In this document: in pieces, positions 57,921 to 64,000 of the stretch
How the letters are laid out: the number at the start of each line of letters is the position of its first letter
Numbering within the stretch: the stretch's first letter is position 1
Source of the DNA: Zychaea mexicana
Lineage: Eukaryota; Mucoromycota; Mucoromycetes; Mucorales; Lichtheimiaceae
Assembly (NCBI RefSeq): GCF_025766255.1
Contig: NW_026516758.1
Span: 62,001 to 126,000 of the forward strand
Direction of reading: 5' to 3'
Length of the DNA stretch: 64,000 nucleotides
Translations under genes and position numbers: made by a program
The notes under the pieces: generated by a model
The model's input: only the letters and a program-made list of their open reading frames with translations
What the model was told of the DNA's origin: nothing
Database searches by the model: none

Positions 57921-59174
57921 TCAAAAGATTGTGATAACCGCCACACAGCCGATAAGTCCCAAACAAGCCAGAATCCGCCAAATAGTAATTCGTCGTTTCG
58001 CAATACCTGTCAAGCCGAAATGATCCATGATACATGCCATGATTATCTATACCCACGCAATATAGATGCCCAGAGAGAGGAAGAAGGCAAAGGATATATC
58101 AAAGTTATTTTAGGCTGTTCACTTCACTAAATTGTTCAAATGATGCTTATAGCTATACATTTTCTTTGTGATTAGAAGAAAAAGAGAGAGAGAGAGTAAC
58201 TACTTGCCTGAGAGCACACATTCACACTAAGCACAGTGCCTGCGCCCATGTTGATCACCGTAAAAATATTGATAATGACATAGTAAGTTCCTAGTATTCC
58301 ACCTAGCAAAGATTACCAGATGAATATATTGTTGTAACATGTCGGTAAGCGTTTATAATGACCACCTTTGAATCATACATACCGATCCACGAATACCACG
58401 GGCTCTCTGAGGGGGAGGGGGAGAATGGACGATATATATATGTTAATTCGTGAGAAAAACTTGAATGGTTTATGTTAATACCTTTTAAACGGCTAAACCG
58501 GGGTCGTGGAGTTTTTAGAACTAATACATCAAATGCAAAAGCAAGCAAGTTGGCCATCAATCCAATCACAAAATTGGCTGTTGCAGAGAACGATCGACCA
58601 GCAATTACACGCATGGAACCATTGGTACCTAAATTATTTTTTAAGGTTTAAAATTTTACGTGTTGTATGTGAGTCATTTTTCTATTTTGCATTTTGTCCG
58701 AAGCCTAATTATCTCTTTTCCGTTTCTCTCATATATATCTAGAACCTGCTATTGTGGATGCGTACCAGATTGAACAGCAACAGCCATTCCACCAGTGATC
58801 ATAAAAAATACAGCAACGGCTTTGCCATCGTGAAAAAAATGTTGAATGCGATGGCTTATGCTGTTACTACTGCTCTTATCGATATAATTGCCTTCATCTA
58901 TAATTCGTTGATCTTTGTCGTTTGTCGTAGCAGCAACTTCCGGTACCACAGCAGTATCAGTAGCAGGAGGTCGCTGCCGTAACTGCTCTTCATCATTGCT
59001 GAGGTTGTCGTCATCGTTCATCGTTGCCGTACTTGTGTCTGTTTCAAGTTGCTGTTGCTGCTGCTCCTGCTGTCTTTCATCGACCGCTCTTTGTCTCTGT
59101 TGAAGATCGAGGATGCTGTCATGGACTGTAGATACAGATGATTCATCGTCCTTCTCCTCGTCACGTCGACTCAT
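57921..59174 (-). CDS. YdcZ-type (DMT superfamily) membrane protein
   Basis: Exons (minus) 59174-58766, 58628-58482, 58406-58383 (only 24 nt), 58302-58208 and 58046-57921, giving 266 residues. The first 115 residues are soluble, acidic and Gln-rich (MSRRDEEKDDESS). The rest is one YdcZ/DMB unit of about five TM helices: AVAVFFMITGGMAVAVQSG, NFVIGLMANLLAFAFDVL, PWYSWIGGILGTYYVIIN, MGAGTVLSVNVCSQ and RILACLGLIGCVAVITIF. The family belongs to the drug/metabolite transporter superfamily and is thought to export small molecules; its substrate is unknown. The fourth intron uses a GC donor (CAG|GCAAGT), the common minor class. Fungal relatives often carry two units in tandem. Here there is one, so it would probably act as a dimer (inference). 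Confidence 0.82.
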
Positions 59175-59430
59175 AATAATACTAAAGAAAAAGGTGCTGC
59201 GGAAATGAAAATTGAATAGCAGTAGAGAGGGAAAAAAGTACAATGAGGGAAAAAAAGAAACCAACTCCTTCGTATCATTCCTTTTCTTTTATTCAGGGTT
59301 AATACATAATTCACGCTTTGGTCCGTGTGTCACCCCAATGTATTACTCAGCAAAAGAGGTAGTCTCAGCTTGATCCGGCCAGAGGATCGGAGGCATACTC
59401 TCGCTTTTCTTTCCATTTCATTTTTGCAGA

Positions 59431-60647
59431 TCAAAGACTGATCCAAATGGTATGGTCACTGACTCCGTCTACAAAGGTAAAGGCGTATTGGGCCATGAAT
59501 TTTCCGAGGATACCAAAGAGCATGATTGCCAGTACGCGTAAACTTGAAATTTCCAAATAAACTATTGAATTACATGTCGTTAAAAGCAAATAACAAAAGG
59601 GATCAGAGAATGATTTCTTTGCTTCTCTATGTCCTTTTTTCTTCAATCTGTCTGTGTACCTGATAACGCTTCAGTATTGGAAGCCAGCACAATTAGACCG
59701 ACGAGATAAGAGTATTCGAGCTGTTTGTAATCCCATATCACCATGAGGATAAGTAGCATTTTACCGAAACTGGATATGACGAGCGCCATAGCAACATAAT
59801 TGTATCTATTACAGGGCACGACCTTTTCAATTAGCTATAATGGTGGCAATCAAATACAGGAAGCAAGAGACATGCCTTATCTTTTTTGATCGGGGCACAA
59901 GCACTTGGATCGCCAGATTGATAAAGCCATGAAATGCAACAAATTCTACAAAGCGATTGTCATTACTAGAACATCTATCAAAGACACGCATTTTGGTTCG
60001 CTTACCAAACACACAAAGAGCAAGTATATAAAGGTATTGATGGTATAACGGCCGAGGTGCAAATGTGGAATTGTAATCGGCATAGTAAGTTTCAAGACGA
60101 AACCATTTGATATCTATTCCCCGTTATGTGGGATATGGTTAAACGTGTTGATGAAAATTCAGGCAAAAAATGCATGCGTACTCACAAACTTCAAACAATA
60201 TGAGTAAAATGGCGAAACGCGACACGTGAGGCTGTTATTGGGAGAGCTCGTTCAGATGAATAACGCGTCTCTTGTAAACCTTCACTCGCACTATCTCTTT
60301 CCACGTTTCTTTTTACTCTTGGTAAATTTTACCTCTATACCATTTCCAGATTGTGCTATACGATTGAACAGTAAATGTCGATATACTTGAGGTTTCAACA
60401 GCAACATGTCAATGAATATTATTACAAAGTCGTGTTCAATGTATTTATCTGCAAAACGATTGCACTTTTCCTATTTGTATATGAGAAGCACATTAACAAC
60501 AACAACAACAATAGCATCAGCGGTCTTTACTAGTATGCTCTGTGTTAATTAAACTGTACTTACACATGATGTCAAACGAATATTATCTTTACTGTATTGT
60601 GTATACAAATCTCGGACCAATGATCCACATTCCACACATGTTGGCAT
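59431..60647 (-). CDS. ARV1: ARV1 homologue, ER lipid/sterol homeostasis
   Basis: Exons (minus) 60647-60564, 60470-60333, 60231-60186, 60113-60006, 59945-59905, 59834-59660 and 59561-59431, giving 240 residues. The N-terminal ARV1 homology domain is complete: CVECGSLVRDLYTQYS, DNIRLTSC and EKCNRFADKYIEHDFVI, with the two CxxC-like pairs that bind zinc. Then come LLLKPQVYRHLLFN and EPHVSRFAILLILFEVY, and several TM helices (VAMALVISSFGKMLLILMV; VLAIMLFGILGKFMAQYAF). ARV1 acts in the ER membrane in sterol distribution and GPI-anchor assembly. The exon 5 donor is uncertain: GTGCTT at 59904 is used here, with an in-frame alternative two codons further on. All other joins fit well. Its start lies 342 bp below the stop of the PRL phosphatase gene, on the same strand. 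Confidence 0.88.
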
Positions 60648-60988
60648 TGTGGGGGAAAGAAAAACCAGTAAAACGATGGAAAGGAGGACGAAAAAATGAA
60701 GTGGAATGAAGTACAATAAGGGGAATATATTAAGGAAAAACGATGACAGGTGAAGACAGCAGTGTGGTCTTGCGGGTAAAATGACGGTGGCGGTGGTGAT
60801 GTAGTGGAAAAGGTGATGCTGCGTTCTGTGTGAGAAGATAAAATCGACTCTGTTCTTTTTTTCTATATCTATTATACGGTGTGCGTGTGTGTATGTGCTT
60901 GTGTGTGCGTGTGTGTAATGCGACGAAGAAAGGGTAAAGAAGACAATAATAGCAGTAATATATACAGTTGAAAAAAATGACGTCTTTC

Positions 60989-61777
60989 TCAACTGATAAC
61001 ACACTTGTTCTTCGATCGTCGCTTGTATATCTCAATGTATTTTAACTGCTTGTTATTAATCGCACCTCGTCGCCGTTCACGGATATAGGCGACAGCATCT
61101 AGCGCAGGCATCCCCAACTCAATCAAAGCTATCGCGACTAATACAGGCGCTCTATTTTAAAAATGACAGTAGTATCATAAACCACGTTACTATCATCCAC
61201 TCACGCAACACACCAACCAACAACCAAAAAATATCTGATTTAACCATTCTACCTTCCAAGACCCGCCACACAATGCGTAGCAATGCATGGTGCAGGAGGG
61301 TCGCCATCCTGTCGCTGTTTGTCTTGCTGCTCTGGAAACCGTTCGTCGACCAAATTTAGCCATGCATCAACAATGGTAGCAGGTGGTGCCTCGCCGTCCC
61401 CAAATACCCAGTCATGCACCTGGATCCCTTTTTCCTCCAACAATGTGGGCGAATACGTGGCGTAGCAGCACCTGACAACGTCGCTTACGTTCCATCGGTT
61501 GAATTCCTTATATATACATTCAATAAATATGGAGAAAACATGGACTCACCCAGCAGCCATTTGCGCATTCAACATGTCTTCGCTCCTTCTTTGCATAACT
61601 ACACTTATATCCGCTCACAGTATAATACATTGTTGTTGTTACCTCTATGTAGAGTGGTAGATTGTTGTTGCTTGGTGCATCGACAATCAAAAAGCGAGCA
61701 CCTTTATATTCAATATATGTCGGAGGATTGATAAGCGATCGCTGTCCGGTACCAAACTGTGGAGATCGAGAATACAT
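60989..61777 (-). CDS. PRL-type (PTP4A) protein tyrosine phosphatase, prenylated
   Basis: Exons (minus) 61777-61643, 61506-61253 and 61151-60989, giving 183 residues. The sequence follows PRL/PTP4A phosphatases closely: [48 protein letters not shown], the active-site loop HCVAGLGR (Cys124, Arg130), and [13 protein letters not shown]. The C-terminus is basic (KRRSKNK) and ends Cys-Val-Ile-Ser, a CAAX box for farnesylation, so the enzyme should sit on plasma or endosomal membranes. The usual WPFDDG loop is WVFGDG here; the second Asp (D82), the likely general acid, is kept. Compared with animal PRLs there is a Gln/Asp/Pro insert ([15 protein letters not shown]) just before the active site. PRLs also bind CNNM magnesium transporters; whether this one does is unknown. 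Confidence 0.9.
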
Positions 61778-62070
61778 TTTTTCTGGATTGTATCATGTGT
61801 GGTACGCCATAAATATGTTTTTGTAAAAGAATGAGTCACTGATTGATTGATTTGCATTTTCATATGCACCGGCACATGATATCATGTCCTGTTTCTTTAC
61901 CTTTTCAAAAACAGACGCAAAGAGAGAAAAACTGGAATATGTATATATAGTGCAAGAAACTACAGTAGTGGTAGTACTGGTGATAAAGAACGAGAATAAG
62001 GAAGTTTGGCGGGCTGCTGCTGCTGCTTGTTGCGAATTCAATCGCAGTGTTTAGATGGACTCGATGTGAG

Positions 62071-62450
62071 CTAGTAAATGTTATGCGTCGTAGTTTTCTG
62101 CCGAAGTTCTTGTAAGGAGTTCCCGAAAATAGATGGGTTTTCAAAAACTGCGTTGAAACAAAGTAATGGAATGGGCAAATCAGCAAAGAAGTAGTTCCAT
62201 TTGTCCGAGGACTCAGAGCATTACCGCTAGTCGATGTAAATGACGAGAAAGAGAGAGAAGGAAAGAAAAAAATACAAGAAAAAAAAGTAAGGAAGAGGGT
62301 AACACGGAACAACCCTGCGTGTGTAGGTGTGTATGTATGCGTGTATGTGTTTAGCTCGGTGCTACGCACGATGTACTTGGTGCAGCTGGCAAGCATTGGC
62401 GACACCTGCCGGCATTTCTCCACAGCAGCAGCAATATATAGCGGAACCAT
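62071..62450 (-). CDS. Small two-exon protein, 73 aa, unrecognised
   Basis: Exons (minus) 62450-62370 and 62211-62071 join in phase 0 over a 158-nt intron (GTGCGT...CTGAG) to give 73 residues. The parts read MVPLYIAAAVEKCRQVSPML, CTKYI, DKWNYFFADLPIPLLCFNAV and FENPSIFGNSLQELRQKT. This looks like a compact, partly hydrophobic globular protein of the size of small mitochondrial or ER subunits, but I cannot name it. A competing reading stays open in the first frame for 181 codons (62450-61905). It runs through pyrimidine-rich intron-like sequence and low-complexity Ser/Tyr runs, so I prefer the spliced form. It lies between NDUFS5 and the PRL gene on the same strand. Confidence 0.45.
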
Positions 62451-62661
62451 AATACATGAGTGTCGCTGACTAGGCGATCTTCTTCACTGAACTCCATTCG
62501 ATCCATTTAATCTACTATTACTACTACATACTACAGGCATATGGTCCATTCGTTCACAATAACATTGTATTCCCTTCAGCCTCTTTGTTGTTGTTCTATG
62601 CGGGATCGTCTCCCGTATTTTTATTCTTTTAAAAACAAAAAAACAATTGGTGGGGATGGAA

Positions 62662-63185
62662 CTATGCTTTAGTTTCAACAGCGTTGTCCTTGTTATCAAT
62701 AATGTTCAATCGAGGCATGTTGGAGGTGGCAGCAGCATTAGCGGCACTCTTCAACTTGGCGTTCTTTTCAGCCTGCTTCAATTCTTCGGCTTTGATGTGT
62801 GCGACACGTGCAAACTAAAATATTCATATATAACCGAAATATTCATACGCGATCAGTTATCTCGCGTTCTTTTCTACTCTTTCTCTTTCTTTCATTATCG
62901 AATATGATTCGTACCTCCTTGGTGTGATGAAGGCATTCCATATAATCGTCACGTTGGGCATTGCACTGTTGAGGGAAATCGGCGCCAGCATAGCATTTGT
63001 TGAATTCTTGCCAAAAGTGGAAGCATCGGCCACGGCCTAATATATATTTTTTCCAATTTAGTTTTTAAGTTAATGAAAACCTGTATTCGTACTTTTTTTT
63101 GACTTCATTCTTTATGTATTTTTATTATAGCACAGTTTCAGTGAATTGATTGCTTACCGCCATTCAAACCGAAACCTGAAGCCAT
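62662..63185 (-). CDS. NDUFS5: Complex I subunit NDUFS5 (15-kDa type), twin CX9C
   Basis: Exons (minus) 63185-63158, 63036-62915 and 62814-62662, giving 100 residues. Two CX9C pairs are visible: CFHFWQEFNKC and CNAQRDDYMEC, the CHCH fold oxidised by Mia40 in the intermembrane space. The start MASGFGLNGGRGRCFHFW and the run ECLHHTKE match NDUFS5, an accessory subunit of NADH:ubiquinone oxidoreductase on the intermembrane-space side of the membrane arm. A helical, Lys/Ala-rich tail follows (KAEELKQAEKNAKLKSA). Length matches the family. The start exon is only 28 nt. Splice signals are standard (GTAAGC...TTAG; GTACGA...TTTTAG). Confidence 0.9.
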
Positions 63186-63345
63186 TGTGTAGTTGTAATG
63201 TTACGCTTGAAAGTTGGAACTCTGGGTCTATAAACAATTTTGAGACGAGAGAGAGGGACCGCCAAAAAAGTGACGTCGCTTCGGCCGAGCTCAGCCAATC
63301 AGAATCGGATGTTGTCAAAGAGATAGCTAGAATATATAAATGCCA
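63186..63345 (-). promoter_or_regulatory. Likely promoter of NDUFS5
   Basis: Reading toward the gene: a TATA-like TTTATATAT near 63340, ATTGG (CCAAT box, 63295-63299) and GACGTCAC (CRE-like, 63269-63276). A CT-rich stretch (63247-63262) then precedes the ATG. CCAAT plus CRE-like sites are common before respiratory genes, but function here is inferred. Confidence 0.4.
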
Positions 63346-64000
63346 GCGCTGCCAACTTACATGTAAACCCTTTATATCAAATAGTATACCGGTAATTTTT
63401 AACGTTAAAAAACCTTGATTTTACTGTCAATCCCGTACTATTCTGACTCTATATGCTTTTCAGCAATGATACTCAAACCCTCACTTTTACGTAATCATTC
63501 TCAAACAAACATGCGGAAATAGTATATATTCCTTAGCAGCGGTCCATAGCAACATCATGTGCTACCTAGCAACAGGAACATTTTTCATCTTAACAGCACG
63601 TTTTCTATAGCAGCAGAGCACTTATCATAACGACAGCACGTTTTTCATAGTAACGGTAGCGGGCTCTCATTCAGTAACGCTATGTCTGCCTCAGCAACAG
63701 CAGATGTGCCGGTCTGCTTCAGTGCGTTTTCCCCAGCAAAAGCGCAACAGCCATCAATAAGAAGAAGAGTTTAGTCGCCATACAAATGACGTCAACTGCA
63801 ACACTCAGCTTCGCTCTAAGCTGGCGTGGGTGGGATTGTGTGGCAAACTACGATTTGACAATCTCGGGTTCACAGATACAAACTTTTAAGACCAATATGG
63901 TTTAAGCATTCTTGTCCCTTTACTGATGAAAATTTCGAAAGAAAAGGTCCTTATGGTAGGTAACCTGGTACATTAAGAGATTTAGTACCTCGCTGAAGAC
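63346..64000. other. Window end, degenerate repeats
   Basis: No gene seen. 63590-63660 holds two imperfect copies of a stretch beginning AGCACGTTTT and running to an ATAG. A perfect TGACGTCA palindrome (CRE) is at 63787-63794. Confidence 0.4.

Noticed and set aside
61905..62450. 181-codon unspliced frame
   Set aside because: Runs through intron-like pyrimidine sequence and low-complexity Ser/Tyr. The spliced 73-aa reading looks better, though this is not proven.

Overview
The window is fungal nuclear DNA. It most resembles a member of the Mucoromycota (Mucorales-like). This rests on moderate A+T, many short introns of about 50-160 nt with GT/AG ends and CTAAC/CTGAT-like branch sites, abundant CAA/CAG poly-Q tracts, and families usual for this group: a chitin synthase with a myosin-like head, F-box/LRR proteins, a copper-fist factor and a PRL phosphatase. 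The species cannot be fixed from the sequence. No rRNA, stand-alone tRNA or CRISPR array was seen.

Layout. 0-6.3 kb: a poorly resolved small gene, a lineage-specific hypothetical gene and a long gene-poor stretch. 6.3-9.1 kb: a complete PIF/Harbinger DNA transposon with TTA target duplications, matching terminal repeats, a DDE transposase and a Myb/SANT-like partner gene. 13.4-20.8 kb: a Cys-rich small protein, a four-exon coiled-coil protein, and a large ankyrin protein with an anillin/Bud4-like C-terminal region. 21-31 kb is a repeat-rich, decaying zone: an MFS transporter pseudogene whose first intron is filled by a 30-unit minisatellite, a LINE remnant, a truncated Helitron, and then an apparently spliced non-coding transcription unit whose introns share a motif.

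32-39 kb: myosin-like/cyt-b5-like chitin synthase with a DEK-C tail, followed on the same strand by a repeat-containing hypothetical gene. At 39.3 kb lies a well-preserved tRNA-derived SINE with a 14-bp target duplication. 41-43 kb: a broken TPR/F-box/LRR gene. 43.8-54.2 kb: copper-fist transcription factor, ten-exon WD40 protein, Nit1-type amidase, coiled-coil protein and NC2-alpha. 55-63.2 kb: a small secreted, probably GPI-anchored protein, a one-domain YdcZ-type membrane protein, ARV1, a PRL-type phosphatase with a CAAX box, a 73-aa two-exon protein, and the twin-CX9C complex I subunit NDUFS5.

The intact genes look like ordinary housekeeping and cell-wall/lipid/metal biology and do not form one pathway. 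The most unusual material is the mobile and non-coding DNA: the intact Harbinger, the SINE, the intronic minisatellite and the motif-bearing spliced non-coding unit. Exon joins were worked out by hand from splice signals, phase and family fit, and have no transcript support.
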